A stretch of 64,000 nt of DNA from Olsenella intestinalis (GTDB lineage Bacteria > Actinomycetota > Coriobacteriia > Coriobacteriales > Atopobiaceae), in NCBI RefSeq assembly GCF_023276655.1, contig NZ_JALGRK010000001.1, positions 639,501 through 703,500 of the forward strand, read 5' to 3'. The notes beneath the pieces are model-generated. The model was not told where the DNA came from, searched no databases, and saw only the letters and a list, made by a program, of their open reading frames with translations. Positions 1 through 15,894 of this stretch are shown piece by piece (the stretch's first letter is position 1; each line of letters starts with the position of its first letter). The position numbers and the translations under genes are program-made.

Positions 1-155
1 TGGGGCCGCCGTCGTTCATGATGACGACGCTCATCGGGCCCTACTGCGACGACGAGCGACAGAAGGCGTTCATATCGGCCTTCCTACCCCTCAACGTGAT
101 GCTCACCATCATTGTCTACCTGGGCCTGGCCGTCTTCGTCGGTCGTGCAGGCTAG
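1..155 (+). CDS. C-terminal end of a membrane protein, partial at the window edge
   Basis: The frame beginning at base 3 is open to a TAG at 153-155 and gives about 50 residues. It contains a hydrophobic stretch (FLPLNVMLTIIVYLGLAVFV) followed by a short basic tail (GRAG). This looks like the last transmembrane helix of a polytopic membrane protein whose start lies outside the window. A polar loop with the residues CDDERQK precedes the helix. I do not recognise the family from this fragment. The stop codon overlaps the stop codon of the convergent HAD gene: the four bases CTAG at 152-155 serve both genes. Confidence 0.6.
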   Translation, partial: GPPSFMMTTLIGPYCDDERQKAFISAFLPLNVMLTIIVYLGLAVFVGRAG

Positions 156-763
156 GCCGGAACGCCCTCGCCCAGCGCCTCGAACACGTCGGCCATCTCT
201 CCCGTGTACACGAGGCCGTGCATGCCGGCGCGCCGCGCGCCCTCCACGTTGACGGCCACGTCGTCCACGAACAGGCACTCGTCGCAGGCGAGGCCGTAGG
301 TGTCGGCAAGCAGCGAGAAGATCCTGGGGTCGGGCTTCATGAGGTGGACGAACGCCGAGACCACGACGCCGTCGAAGCACTCCCACGCCGGCAGGCTCTC
401 CTTGTACTGGTCGAATTGCACGCCGGCGTTCGACAGCAGGTAGATGCCATAGCCGCGCCTCTTCAGCTCGCGGATCGCCTCGTCGGCGTCGGCAAAGTAC
501 TCGCGCTGCTCGAACCACCGGAGCGCCGTCTGCATGGCCGCCTCGCGCAGGCGCTCGGGCAGCCGGCCCGCGGCGGTCCAGCCGATGGTCTCCGCGTCGA
601 CGACGCCCGCGTCCTGGAGCGGCCACTCGCGCCCGCCGAAGACCTGCTCCGCCACGAGCCGCGCGTCCTCGTCGCTCTCGACGTGCGGCCGCGCGAACGC
701 CTCCGGGTCGTACTTCATGAGCACGCCGCCCATGTCGAACACGACGTTCTTGATCTCGCCCAT
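152..763 (-). CDS. HAD-superfamily hydrolase (YihX-like sugar phosphatase)
   Basis: This encodes a 203-residue HAD phosphatase, probably acting on a small phosphorylated metabolite such as a sugar phosphate in the cytoplasm. All four HAD motifs are visible. Motif I is VVFDMGGVL near residue 10, with the nucleophile Asp. Motif II is LLSNAG in the middle. Motif III is the Lys of KPDPRIF. Motif IV is FVDDVAVNVEGARRAG. Length and motif III/IV wording match the YihX/glucose-1-phosphatase-like subgroup, but the substrate cannot be read from sequence. I chose the ATG at 763 because GAAGGG lies just upstream and the protein then begins directly with motif I. A longer upstream reading frame lacks homology-like features. 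The gene is convergent with the preceding membrane-protein gene and shares its stop-codon bases. Confidence 0.85.
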   Translation of the reverse strand: MGEIKNVVFDMGGVLMKYDPEAFARPHVESDEDARLVAEQVFGGREWPLQDAGVVDAETIGWTAAGRLPERLREAAMQTALRWFEQREYFADADEAIRELKRRGYGIYLLSNAGVQFDQYKESLPAWECFDGVVVSAFVHLMKPDPRIFSLLADTYGLACDECLFVDDVAVNVEGARRAGMHGLVYTGEMADVFEALGEGVPA

Positions 764-848
764 GGCCTGCCCTTCACTCGACTGTCGTCCCCATTGTAGG
801 GTCGCCGCTCGCGGCATGCGCGAGGTCGAGGCCGCGCGCGGGGCATGG

Positions 849-865
849 GGCGCGCTCTTCTCGGC
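849..865 (-). repeat. Dispersed 17-bp motif copy (GCCGAGAAGAGCGCGCC)
   Basis: This is a non-coding copy on the minus strand of the motif consensus GCCGAGAAGAGCnTGCC, with 16 of 17 positions conserved. It lies between the HAD gene start and the rplJ promoter. See the findings for the whole family. Confidence 0.7.
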
Positions 866-921
866 CAGCGCCGGCGGAATGAGGTGAGAATGTGAATCGA
901 GCAGGCGCTTCGTTCGTCTGC

Positions 922-950
922 TTGACCTCGCCTGGTGCGAGCGGCATACT
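922..950 (+). promoter_or_regulatory. Sigma-70-type promoter of rplJ-rplL
   Basis: A -35 box TTGACC (922-927) and a -10-like box CATACT (945-950) are separated by 17 bp. They sit immediately upstream of the structured L10 leader, as expected for the rplJL promoter. Transcription would start near 957. Confidence 0.6.
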
Positions 951-999
951 ATCACCTGCACGAAGCGATTCGTGTGCACGTGTACAACGCACGTCCGCT

Positions 1000-1066
1000 G
1001 CCAAAGACAGCCGGTGCCTGGGGTTTCCCAAGGCTTAAAGGAGCAATCCGCCTGCCGAGGTGGTCT
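1000..1066 (+). ncRNA. Ribosomal protein L10 leader
   Basis: The segment carries the hallmark conserved elements of the L10 leader RNA: AGACAGCCGGTGCC, then CTTAAAGGAG, then CCTGCCGAGG. It lies upstream of rplJ. In other bacteria L10(L12)4 binds this RNA and represses its own operon when in excess over rRNA. It is followed by an intrinsic terminator, so control here is probably by premature termination. Confidence 0.85.
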
Positions 1067-1081
1067 TAGAGAGACTTCTTG

Positions 1082-1116
1082 GACCCTGCTTTGGCTGCGC
1101 CAAGCGGGGTCTTTTT
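1082..1116 (+). terminator. Attenuator terminator in the rplJ leader
   Basis: A 13-14 bp stem (GACCCTGCTTTGGC paired with GCCAAGCGGGGTC, with G-U wobbles) and a TGC loop are followed directly by five T residues. It lies between the L10 leader and the rplJ ribosome-binding site, about 60 bp before the start codon, so it can only act as an attenuator of rplJL. Confidence 0.85.
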
Positions 1117-1176
1117 ATGCGAAGGCCCGCCGCGTCGGCGGCTCGTGCCCGACCATAGCAAGAGGAGGTGTACTGC

Positions 1177-1695
1177 ATGCCCAATTCCAAGAACGTCGAG
1201 ATGCTCGAGAAGGTCAGCGAGTCCCTGGAGAACTCCAAGGGTGTCTTCTTCATCGACTACCGTGGCCTCTCCGTCAAGGAGACTCAGGAGCTCCGTCGCA
1301 GCCTGCGCGAGGCTGGCGCTCAGATGAAGGTCTACAAGAACAACATCGTGAAGCTCGCCCTCGAGAAGGCCGAGATGCCTGAGGTCGATGCCCTTACCGG
1401 CACCGTCGCCTACGTCTTCTACGAGAACGATCCCGTCGAGGCTGCCAAGGTCATCAAGAAGGAGTCCGAGGCTCTCAACAAGCTCGAGTGGATCGGTGCC
1501 ATCGCCGATGGCAAGGCTCTCTCCGCCGAGGAGGCCAAGGCCTACGCCGACCTTCCCAGCCGCGAGGAGCTCATGGCCAAGCTGGTCTACGTTATCGGGA
1601 GCCCGCTCTCCGGTATCGCCCAGGTTTGCGCCGGCCCCGCCAGGGGTCTCGCGACCGCTCTTTCGGCCGTTGCCGACCAGAAGAACGCCGCGTAA
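1177..1695 (+). CDS. rplJ: 50S ribosomal protein L10
   Basis: This 172-residue protein is the base of the L7/L12 stalk and binds 23S rRNA and the L12 dimers. The N-terminal RNA-binding region (KNVEMLEKVSESLENSKGVF, then YRGLSVKETQELR and MKVYKNNIVKLA) is typical of L10. The alanine-rich C-terminal helix is the L12-binding part. I chose ATG 1177 because AGGAGG at 1163-1168 has ideal spacing; the frame extends upstream without a better start. It is the first gene of the rplJ-rplL unit and lies behind an L10 leader and attenuator, so it should be autogenously regulated. The usual upstream neighbours rplK-rplA are not adjacent here. Confidence 0.97.
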   Translation: MPNSKNVEMLEKVSESLENSKGVFFIDYRGLSVKETQELRRSLREAGAQMKVYKNNIVKLALEKAEMPEVDALTGTVAYVFYENDPVEAAKVIKKESEALNKLEWIGAIADGKALSAEEAKAYADLPSREELMAKLVYVIGSPLSGIAQVCAGPARGLATALSAVADQKNAA

Positions 1696-1762
1696 CACCA
1701 AGCACGTCAGAACAAGAAAGTATCTGGGCGCCGGACGCGCCCGCTAACAAAGGAGAAATGAC

Positions 1763-2140
1763 ATGGCTGTCACCAAGGATGAGATCATCGAGGCCCTCAA
1801 GGAGATGCCCGCCCTCGAGCTTTCCGAGCTCGTTCACGAGCTGGAGGACGTCTTCGGCGTCTCCGCTGCCGCTCCCGTCGCCGTTGCTGCTGCCCCCGCT
1901 GCTGGTGGCGAGGCTGCCGCCGAGGAGAAGTCCAACTTCGACGTCGAGCTGACCGCTTTCGGCGACAACAAGATCGCCGTCATCAAGGTCGTCCGTAGCC
2001 TCACCAACCTCGGCCTCAAGGAGGCCAAGGAGGCCGTCGAGGGCGCTCCCACCGTTCTTCTCGAGGGTGCCAAGAAGGAGGACGCCGAGGCTGCCAAGAC
2101 CCAGCTCGAGGAGGCCGGCGCCACCGTTACCCTGAAGTAA
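1763..2140 (+). CDS. rplL: 50S ribosomal protein L7/L12
   Basis: This 125-residue protein is the multicopy stalk protein that recruits translational GTPases. It shows the N-terminal dimerisation helix ([20 protein letters not shown]), an Ala/Pro/Val-rich flexible hinge around residues 35-55, and the conserved C-terminal globular domain ([20 protein letters not shown], then [14 protein letters not shown]). AAGGAG precedes the ATG. It is co-transcribed with rplJ 67 bp upstream, and a strong intrinsic terminator follows at 2181-2213. Length and domain order are standard. Confidence 0.98.
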   Translation: MAVTKDEIIEALKEMPALELSELVHELEDVFGVSAAAPVAVAAAPAAGGEAAAEEKSNFDVELTAFGDNKIAVIKVVRSLTNLGLKEAKEAVEGAPTVLLEGAKKEDAEAAKTQLEEAGATVTLK

Positions 2141-2180
2141 ATCGCTTCTCGGTAGAGCTCTCGCGAAACATCGCGACCCA

Positions 2181-2213
2181 AGGGGTCGGACCGTCTGGTC
2201 CGGCCCCTTTTTT
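2181..2213 (+). terminator. Intrinsic terminator after rplL
   Basis: A perfect 12-bp stem (AGGGGTCGGACC / GGTCCGGCCCCT) with a GTCT loop runs into a T6 tract. It closes the rplJL transcription unit. A copy of the 17-bp dispersed motif follows six bases later. Confidence 0.95.
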
Positions 2214-2476
2214 CGTATGCCGAGAGGAGCGTGCCTTTGCCCTTCGCGCCGCTTGCGGGACGCGCGTGTTCCGCCGGCGAAGGACGGGGCTCTTCTCGAA
2301 CACAAGCACTCCACAACTCGATTTGCAAACGCGCAGCTACAAGGCTCGCCGACCTCTGCTAATAAAAAACGGGTCCGATGTCAAGACGTTAATGTTGACC
2401 CCCATGTGCAACTTCGTTAAGTTAGTACATTGCGACAACTGCCGCTTTTTTCACTAGTCGAAGGAGGAAGTGCCTG
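2214..2476 (+). other. rplL-rpoB intergenic region with two motif copies
   Basis: This 263-bp gap holds one motif copy on the plus strand (GCCGAGAGGAGCGTGCC, 2219-2235) and one core copy on the minus strand (GAGAAGAGC, 2289-2297). It then becomes unusually AT-rich for this genome (2360-2455), which is where a promoter for rpoBC is expected. A TTGACC at 2395-2400 could be a -35 box, but the candidate -10 (TAAGTT, 2418-2423) is poor, so I do not call a promoter. The ribosome-binding site AAGGAGGA at 2461-2468 sets the rpoB start. Confidence 0.6.
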
Positions 2477-5992
<3,516 letters not shown>

Positions 5993-5997
5993 CGAAC

Positions 5998-10437
<4,440 letters not shown>

Positions 10438-10470
10438 CCTCAGAACCCACGCTCACAGAGCCCGAACCCA

Positions 10471-10500
10471 AGGGCCCCGCTTCGGCGGGGCCCTATTTTT
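10471..10500 (+). terminator. Intrinsic terminator after rpoC
   Basis: A 10-bp perfect stem (AGGGCCCCGC / GCGGGGCCCT) with a TTCG tetraloop is followed by ATTTTTG. It ends the rpoBC unit. Confidence 0.95.
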
Positions 10501-10586
10501 GTGTGGCAGGCCCAGGCTCCGTCGCAGGCCAGGCCTGGGCGAGGTGTGCTGAGTGGCTTCGTGGCGAGGCGTCGTAGGGGCGAAGG

Positions 10587-10603
10587 CGCAGGCTCTTCTC
10601 GGC
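10587..10603 (-). repeat. Dispersed 17-bp motif copy (GCCGAGAAGAGCCTGCG)
   Basis: This minus-strand copy matches 16 of 17 consensus positions. It lies three bases past the T tract of the minus-strand terminator at 10607-10641, the same placement seen after the rplL and rplX terminators. Confidence 0.75.
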
Positions 10604-10606
10604 ATG

Positions 10607-10641
10607 AAAAAAAGGGCGGCCCATCATGTGAGGGACCGCCC
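10607..10641 (-). terminator. Intrinsic terminator of the Fe-S/FAD oxidoreductase gene
   Basis: Read on the minus strand, GGGCGGTCC and GGGCCGCCC form a stem around a 10-base loop and run into seven T residues. It lies 40 bp beyond the stop codon of the oxidoreductase. Confidence 0.9.
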
Positions 10642-10680
10642 CTGTGGGTGGTGGCGTTCGTGCGGCGCCGGCGCGAGAGG

Positions 10681-13659
10681 CTACTCGCTGCGGGAGATCT
10701 TCTTCTTCAGGATCTTGACGCCGCGCTTGGCCGCGTAGGGCAGGACCGCCTTGACCTTGTCCTCGCTGGGCCACATGCGCGAGGCCTCGGGCATATCGCG
10801 GGTGAGGTGGATCGCGTCGAACTCGCAGCGCGTGGTGCAGAGGCCGCAACCGATGCACTTGTTGGTGTCGACGATCGAGGCGCCGCACTTGAGGCAGCGG
10901 GCGGTCTCGGTGCGGATCTGATCCTCGGTGAGCTCCTTGGAGGGGTCCTCCCAGTTGTGGACGACGTTGGCGACCTTGGCGCAGGCCGGGACCTGGCGGC
11001 CGGAGCGGTCGTACTGATTGTCCGAGAGGTTGAGGTCGTCCTTGTCGAGCTCGACGTAGTGGCGCTTGTTGCGGCCGAGCGTGAGCGAGGAGCCCTTCTG
11101 GACGAAGCGGTGCATGGAGATGGCCGCCTCGTGGCCCGCGGCGATGGCGTCGATGGCGAAGCGCGGGCCGGTGTAGACGTCGCCTCCGACGAAGATGTCG
11201 GGCTCGGCGGTCTGGTAGGTCACGGGGTCGGCGACGGCGCCGTTGCCGCGGCCGAGCTTGACCTTGCTGCCCTTGAGCAGGTCGCCCCAGACGATGGACT
11301 GGCCGATGGAGAGGACGACGTTCTCGCAGGCGATGGTCTTGGTGTCAGACTCGTCGTAGGTGGGGGAGAAGCGGCCCTCGTCGTTGAAGACGCTGGTGCA
11401 GCGCTTGAAGGTGACGCCCTTGACCTTGCCGGCCTCGTCGAGCTCGATCTTGGCGGGGCCCCAGCCGTTCTCGACGGTGACGCCGTCCTCCTCGGCCTCG
11501 ACGATCTCGTGCGGCAGCGCCGGCATCTCGTCGCGCTGCTCGAGGCAGACCATGGTCACCTCGTCGGAGCCGCAGCGCACGGAGACGCGGGCGGCGTCGA
11601 TCGCGACGTTGCCGCCGCCGACGACGACCGTGCGGCCGGAGACCTCGTGCTCGGGGTTGGCGAGCGCGAGGCGCAGGAACTCGACGGCGGTGGAGACGCC
11701 CTCGCCGTCCTCGCCCTCGACGCCGGCCTTGCGGCCGCCCTGGCAGCCGATGGCGAGGTAGAAGGCCGCGAAGCCCTGCTCGCGAAGCTCGTCGAGGGTG
11801 ACGTCCTTGCCGACCTCGACGCCGCAGCGGATCTCGACGCCCATCTCGCGCAGGACGTCGATCTCGGCGGCTACGACGTCCTTCTGCAGCTTGTACGCGG
11901 GGATGCCGTAGGTCATCATGCCGCCGGGCATGGCGTCCCTCTCGAAGACGACGGGGTTGTAGCCCATGTTGGCGAGGTAGAACGCGCACGAGAGCCCGGC
12001 AGGGCCGGCGCCCACGATGGCGATCTTCTCGGGCAGGCGCCCGCGCGTGGAGGGGATGACCGGCTCGGGCACGAAGCGGTGCTCGCTCTCGAGGTCCTTC
12101 TGCGCGATGAATCGCTTCACGTCGTCGATGGCGACGGCCTCGTCGACCGTGCCGCGGGTGCAGGCCTGCTCGCAGCGCTTGTTGCAGACGCGGCCGCAGA
12201 CCGCGGGGAAGGGGTTCTCCTTCTTGATGAGGGCGAGCGCGTCGCGATAGCGGCCCTCGGCGGCCATGCGCAGGTAGCCCTGGACGGAGATGTGGGCGGG
12301 GCAGGCCGTCTTGCAGGGGGCGGTGCCGGTGTCGTGGCACTCGATGCGGTTGTTGTTCTTGTAGTCGAGGTCCCAGTCGTCCTCACCCCAGCTTTGCTCG
12401 TCGGGAAGCGGCTGCTTGGGATAGGTGACGTTGGTGCCGTCAGCCTTGTGGAGCTTCTGGCCGAGCTGGACGGCGCCCGCGGGGCAGACCTCTACGCAGC
12501 CTGCGCAGGCCACGCACTTCTCGGCGTCGACGTGGGCGCGATAGGCGCTCGCGCTCAGGTTGGGGGTGTTGAAGAGCTGGCTCGTGCGCAGGGCGAAGCA
12601 GATGTTCACGTCGCAGTTGCAGATCGCGAAGATCTTGTTCTCGCCGTCGATGTTGGTGATCTGGTGCACGTAGCCGCACTTCTCGGCCTCGAGCAGGATG
12701 TCGATCACCTCGTCGTAGTTGATGTAGTGGCCCTTGCCGGTCTCGACGAGGTAGTCGGCCATGTCGCCGACGCCGATGCACCAGTTCTGGGGGTCACGGC
12801 CGGCGTTGTCGCCGCGGGCGCGCTCGGCGACCGTGCACGAGCAGGCGCCGGCGGCGTAGCGGTCGTACTTCTTGAGCCAGTGCGAGATGTGCTCGACCGA
12901 TGCGGTGACGTTCTCCTGCTTGATGGCGTGCTCGACGGGGATGACGTGCATGCCGATGCCGGCCCCTCCGGGCGGGACCATCTTGGTGGCCTTGGTGAGC
13001 GGGAGGAACGACATGCGCTCGAAGAAGGTGCCGATCTCGGGGTGCTCCTCCATCTGGCGCTGGTTCATGACCGTGAACTCGGCGGAGCCGGGGACGAACA
13101 TGGGCAGAACGTAGCGCTTCTCGTGCGCGGGGTTCTTGCCGTCCTCGTTCTCCCAGTTGTACTCGATGATGCCCTTGACGGACATGTCGTCGAGCAGCTG
13201 CTTGACGCGCTTCGCGGGCAGGCCGCAGCCGACCACGACCTGCTCGAAGGTCTCGGGCACGCGCACCTTCATGTGCTTGGTGACCTGGGCCTCCTCCTCG
13301 GTCATGACGCTGGCGAGACCCCAGTAGTCAGGATCGTCGTAGTTGGTCTTGTGCATCAGGCGGTCGGTGATCTTCGCCGCCTCGCGCAGGACTGCCGGCT
13401 TGGACTCGGCCTTGGAGGCCGGGCCGGGGTCGTTGGGGTTCTCAGGCTTGTAGTGCGTGACGTCGTCGTTCTCCGAGAAGTACTCCTCGGCGATCTGCCT
13501 GATCGGGTCGCCGTTGGAGACCGTCGTCGGGATCTTGTTGCGAACGGCAATCTCCTCGTCGGTCATGTCTCCGCGCATTGCGGCGGCACGCTCGTCGACT
13601 GACGCTCCTCCGTACGGGTCCTCGGGCCTGCCCGTGGCCTTGTCGTTCCTGTCGGTCAT
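10681..13659 (-). CDS. Multidomain Fe-S/FAD oxidoreductase with a glutamate-synthase-small-subunit core
   Basis: This 992-residue protein is built around an NAD(P)H-dependent flavin oxidoreductase of the GltD type. Residues 1-110 are polar. Residues 120-195 look like a winged-helix segment, then Cys clusters occur near 272-294 and 347-354. A ferredoxin-like 4Fe-4S site (CVACAGCVEVCP) lies at 382-393. The GltD N-terminal Cys set (CKTACP, then CGRVCNKRCEQAC) spans 449-500. The FAD loop GAGPAGLS is near 551 and the NAD(P)H loop GGGNVAID near 691. A last 4Fe-4S module (CLKCG..CIGCGLCTTRC) is near the C-terminus. It probably passes electrons between NAD(P)H and a low-potential acceptor; the partner is unknown. 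The ATG at 13659 has AAGGAG upstream. No GltB-like partner is adjacent. Confidence 0.85.
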   Translation of the reverse strand: MTDRNDKATGRPEDPYGGASVDERAAAMRGDMTDEEIAVRNKIPTTVSNGDPIRQIAEEYFSENDDVTHYKPENPNDPGPASKAESKPAVLREAAKITDRLMHKTNYDDPDYWGLASVMTEEEAQVTKHMKVRVPETFEQVVVGCGLPAKRVKQLLDDMSVKGIIEYNWENEDGKNPAHEKRYVLPMFVPGSAEFTVMNQRQMEEHPEIGTFFERMSFLPLTKATKMVPPGGAGIGMHVIPVEHAIKQENVTASVEHISHWLKKYDRYAAGACSCTVAERARGDNAGRDPQNWCIGVGDMADYLVETGKGHYINYDEVIDILLEAEKCGYVHQITNIDGENKIFAICNCDVNICFALRTSQLFNTPNLSASAYRAHVDAEKCVACAGCVEVCPAGAVQLGQKLHKADGTNVTYPKQPLPDEQSWGEDDWDLDYKNNNRIECHDTGTAPCKTACPAHISVQGYLRMAAEGRYRDALALIKKENPFPAVCGRVCNKRCEQACTRGTVDEAVAIDDVKRFIAQKDLESEHRFVPEPVIPSTRGRLPEKIAIVGAGPAGLSCAFYLANMGYNPVVFERDAMPGGMMTYGIPAYKLQKDVVAAEIDVLREMGVEIRCGVEVGKDVTLDELREQGFAAFYLAIGCQGGRKAGVEGEDGEGVSTAVEFLRLALANPEHEVSGRTVVVGGGNVAIDAARVSVRCGSDEVTMVCLEQRDEMPALPHEIVEAEEDGVTVENGWGPAKIELDEAGKVKGVTFKRCTSVFNDEGRFSPTYDESDTKTIACENVVLSIGQSIVWGDLLKGSKVKLGRGNGAVADPVTYQTAEPDIFVGGDVYTGPRFAIDAIAAGHEAAISMHRFVQKGSSLTLGRNKRHYVELDKDDLNLSDNQYDRSGRQVPACAKVANVVHNWEDPSKELTEDQIRTETARCLKCGASIVDTNKCIGCGLCTTRCEFDAIHLTRDMPEASRMWPSEDKVKAVLPYAAKRGVKILKKKISRSE

Positions 13660-13677
13660 GTCCTCTCCTTCTCACGA

Positions 13678-13712
13678 GAGCGCGCACCTTGCCCCCAGCG
13701 GGGTGCGCGCTC
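13678..13712 (-). promoter_or_regulatory. Strong hairpin in the 5' UTR of the oxidoreductase gene
   Basis: A perfect 11-bp inverted repeat (GAGCGCGCACC / GGTGCGCGCTC) with a 13-base spacer ends about six bases upstream of the AAGGAG ribosome-binding site of the minus-strand gene starting at 13659. It is not followed by T residues, so it is more likely an mRNA-stability or translation-control hairpin, or an operator, than a terminator. The rest of the 305-bp gap 13660-13964 holds this hairpin, an AT-richer stretch at 13740-13830 that probably contains the promoter, and the terminator at 13890-13926. Confidence 0.6.
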
Positions 13713-13889
13713 GTTGCGCAGCTGGCGCGCACATGCCTCGCGGCATGCATTAGCAGTACTTTCAATAGTACGTGATGGAGCGGGTAATACTCTCGAAACT
13801 TTTGCCGTTTATGTTGGCGGCACGACAACAGAAGAGGGCGGCTTCGCGCGACGGCCGCGGCGCTTTGGGACCGCGGCTCAAAACGACCT

Positions 13890-13926
13890 CGGGGACGCGA
13901 GTCTGCCACGCAGACCCGCGTCCCCG
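13890..13926 (-). terminator. Hairpin terminator downstream of the acyl-CoA synthetase gene
   Basis: A 17-position stem with one mismatch (CGGGGACGCG.GTCTGC / GCAGAC.CGCGTCCCCG) and a 3-base loop lies 39 bp past the stop codon of the minus-strand gene at 13965. A short run of T residues (GTTTT) follows on the minus strand after several bases, so it is a weaker intrinsic terminator than the others in the window. Confidence 0.65.
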
Positions 13927-13964
13927 ATGCCCGTTAGAGATTGCGCCCCCGGTCGGGGCGGCGA

Positions 13965-15764
13965 CTACACCAGTCCGTCGATCTTGTCCTGCTCGACCTG
14001 CTCCTGGCGCGCGGCCTCCTCGTCGGCGCGTCGAATCGCGACGCGGCGGATCTTGCCGTTGACGGTCTTGGGCAGCTCGTCCACGTAGTCGATGATGCGC
14101 GGGTACTTGTAGGGTGCGGTCTCGCGCTTGACGTAGGCCTGCAGCTCCTTGGTGAGCTCGGGCGAGCCCTCAAAACCCCGGTTCAGCACGATGGTCGCCT
14201 TGACGGCCTTGCCGCGCACGGGGTCGGGCACGCCCGTCACGGCGCACTCGCGCACGGCCGGGTGCTCGAGCAGGACGCTCTCGATCTCGGTCGGGCCGAT
14301 GCGGTACCCCGACGACTTGATCACGTCGTCGTTGCGCCCGACGTAGTGCAGGTACTCGTCCTCGTCCTTCCAGGCGGTGTCGCCGGTGTGGTACCAGCCG
14401 TCATGAATGGCCTCCGCGGTCTTCTCGGGGTTGCGGTAGTAGCCCATCATGATGCCGTCGGGCGGGTTCTTCTCGTCGTAGGCGATGCAGATCTCGCCAG
14501 TCTCGCCGTAGTCGCACTCGGTGCCGTCCTTGTGCAGAAGCGCCATGTGGTAGAGCGGCACGGCCTTGCCCATCGAGCCCGGGTGCGGCGTCGAGTTGTT
14601 GAGGTTGGCGATGGTGAGCGGGGTCTCGGTCTGGCCAAAGCCCTCGAAGATCGTGATGCCGGTGTGGTCCTTCCAGAACTTGTACAGGTCGGGGTTGAGT
14701 GCCTCGCCCGCGGTGGTGCAGTACTTGAGCGGCGTGAGGTCGTGCGCGTCAACGTCGGCCTGCATCATGAGGCGGTACATCGTGGGCGGGCAGCACAGCG
14801 TGGTGACGTTCCAGCGCGCGATGAGGTCGAGGATCTCGTCCGCGTGGAAGCGGTCGAAGTCGTAGGTCAGCACGCACGTCTCCATGGTCCACTGGCCGTA
14901 GAACTTGCCCCAGACCGCCTTGCCCCAGCCGGTGTCGGCGATCGTGAAGTGCGTGCCGCCGTCGCCGGTGGTGTTGTGCCAGAGCTTCGCGGTCGCGGTG
15001 TGCGCCAGCGCGTAGGTGCCGTTGTGCAGGACCATCTTGGGCTGGCCGGACGTGCCGGACGAGAAGTACATGATCATCGGCTCGTGGATCTTCGTGGGGA
15101 CGCGCATCCAGAACTCTCGCGCCGCACGCACGCCGGCGTTGAAGTCGACCCAGCCCTCGCGCTCGCACGTCAGCTCGCAGATGTGCTCCGGGCCCGAGAG
15201 CCAGGCGTCGCGCTCGACGGGATGGCCCGCCTCGTGAACCTCGTCCGAGAGGCCCGCGCCGCCGCCGTTCACGATGATCTTCACGTCCAGGTCGGGGCAC
15301 TCGGGCGCCACGGCGTCCACCACGTCGGCGACCGTGCCGGCGTTGGTGCAGATGACCGCCTTGATCGAGGCCGCCTGCAGGCGGTAGAGCATGTCGTGCT
15401 CGCGCAGCATGAAGGTCGCGGGCACCATCACGGCGCCGATCTTGTGCAGCGCCAGGCCCGCGAACCAGAACTGGTAGTGGCGCCTGAGCACCACGAGCAC
15501 CATGTCGCCCTTGCGGATCCCCTGGTCTGCTAGGAAGTTCGCGCACTTGTCGCTCCAGAGCTTCATCTCGCCGAAGGTGAAGACGTGCTCCTCGCCCTCG
15601 GGGTTGCACCACTTCATGGCGGGGCGGTCGGGCTCGTGCTCGGCGATGTCGTCGACGATGTCGTAGGCCCAGTTGAAGTCCTCCTCGTAGTGGAGGGAGA
15701 TGTGGCTGACCTCGCCGTCGAAGTTGCGTGACTCGGATAGGTACTTCTCGCTTATATAACGCAT
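13965..15764 (-). CDS. Acyl-CoA synthetase (ACSM-like, AMP-forming)
   Basis: This 599-residue enzyme of the ANL adenylating superfamily activates a carboxylic acid with ATP to acyl-AMP and transfers the acyl group to CoA in the cytoplasm. The phosphate loop SSGTSGQPKM lies near residues 235-244. GFGQTETPL, YHTGDTAWKDEDEYLHYVGR and the C-terminal catalytic lysine region (ELPKTVNGKIRR) are intact. The wording resembles acetyl/medium-chain acyl-CoA synthetases of the ACSM group; the exact acid is not readable. I chose ATG 15764 because GAAGGA lies 6 bases upstream, in preference to an in-frame ATG nine codons earlier that lacks a ribosome-binding site. The regulator gene ending at 15895 precedes it on the same strand by 130 bp, which suggests regulator-target pairing. 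Confidence 0.88.
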   Translation of the reverse strand: MRYISEKYLSESRNFDGEVSHISLHYEEDFNWAYDIVDDIAEHEPDRPAMKWCNPEGEEHVFTFGEMKLWSDKCANFLADQGIRKGDMVLVVLRRHYQFWFAGLALHKIGAVMVPATFMLREHDMLYRLQAASIKAVICTNAGTVADVVDAVAPECPDLDVKIIVNGGGAGLSDEVHEAGHPVERDAWLSGPEHICELTCEREGWVDFNAGVRAAREFWMRVPTKIHEPMIMYFSSGTSGQPKMVLHNGTYALAHTATAKLWHNTTGDGGTHFTIADTGWGKAVWGKFYGQWTMETCVLTYDFDRFHADEILDLIARWNVTTLCCPPTMYRLMMQADVDAHDLTPLKYCTTAGEALNPDLYKFWKDHTGITIFEGFGQTETPLTIANLNNSTPHPGSMGKAVPLYHMALLHKDGTECDYGETGEICIAYDEKNPPDGIMMGYYRNPEKTAEAIHDGWYHTGDTAWKDEDEYLHYVGRNDDVIKSSGYRIGPTEIESVLLEHPAVRECAVTGVPDPVRGKAVKATIVLNRGFEGSPELTKELQAYVKRETAPYKYPRIIDYVDELPKTVNGKIRRVAIRRADEEAARQEQVEQDKIDGLV

Positions 15765-15894
15765 GGCATGTCCTTCGGAGATTATCGGCATGGCGCGCTC
15801 GGCGCCGGGGCGTCTACGTCTGGGGAGCCCGTCGCGCGTGGCCGTGGCCTGCCGCGCCGTGCTCTTTCGGCACCGTCCGACGTGCGGGCGATGC

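Noticed and set aside
2395-2423. Candidate rpoB promoter TTGACC-N17-TAAGTT
   Set aside because: The -10 match is only three of six bases; left as a remark in the intergenic entry.
13941-15533. Plus-strand frame opposite the acyl-CoA synthetase
   Set aside because: The minus strand carries all adenylation motifs; the plus-strand product is Leu/Val/Arg/Gly-rich noise.
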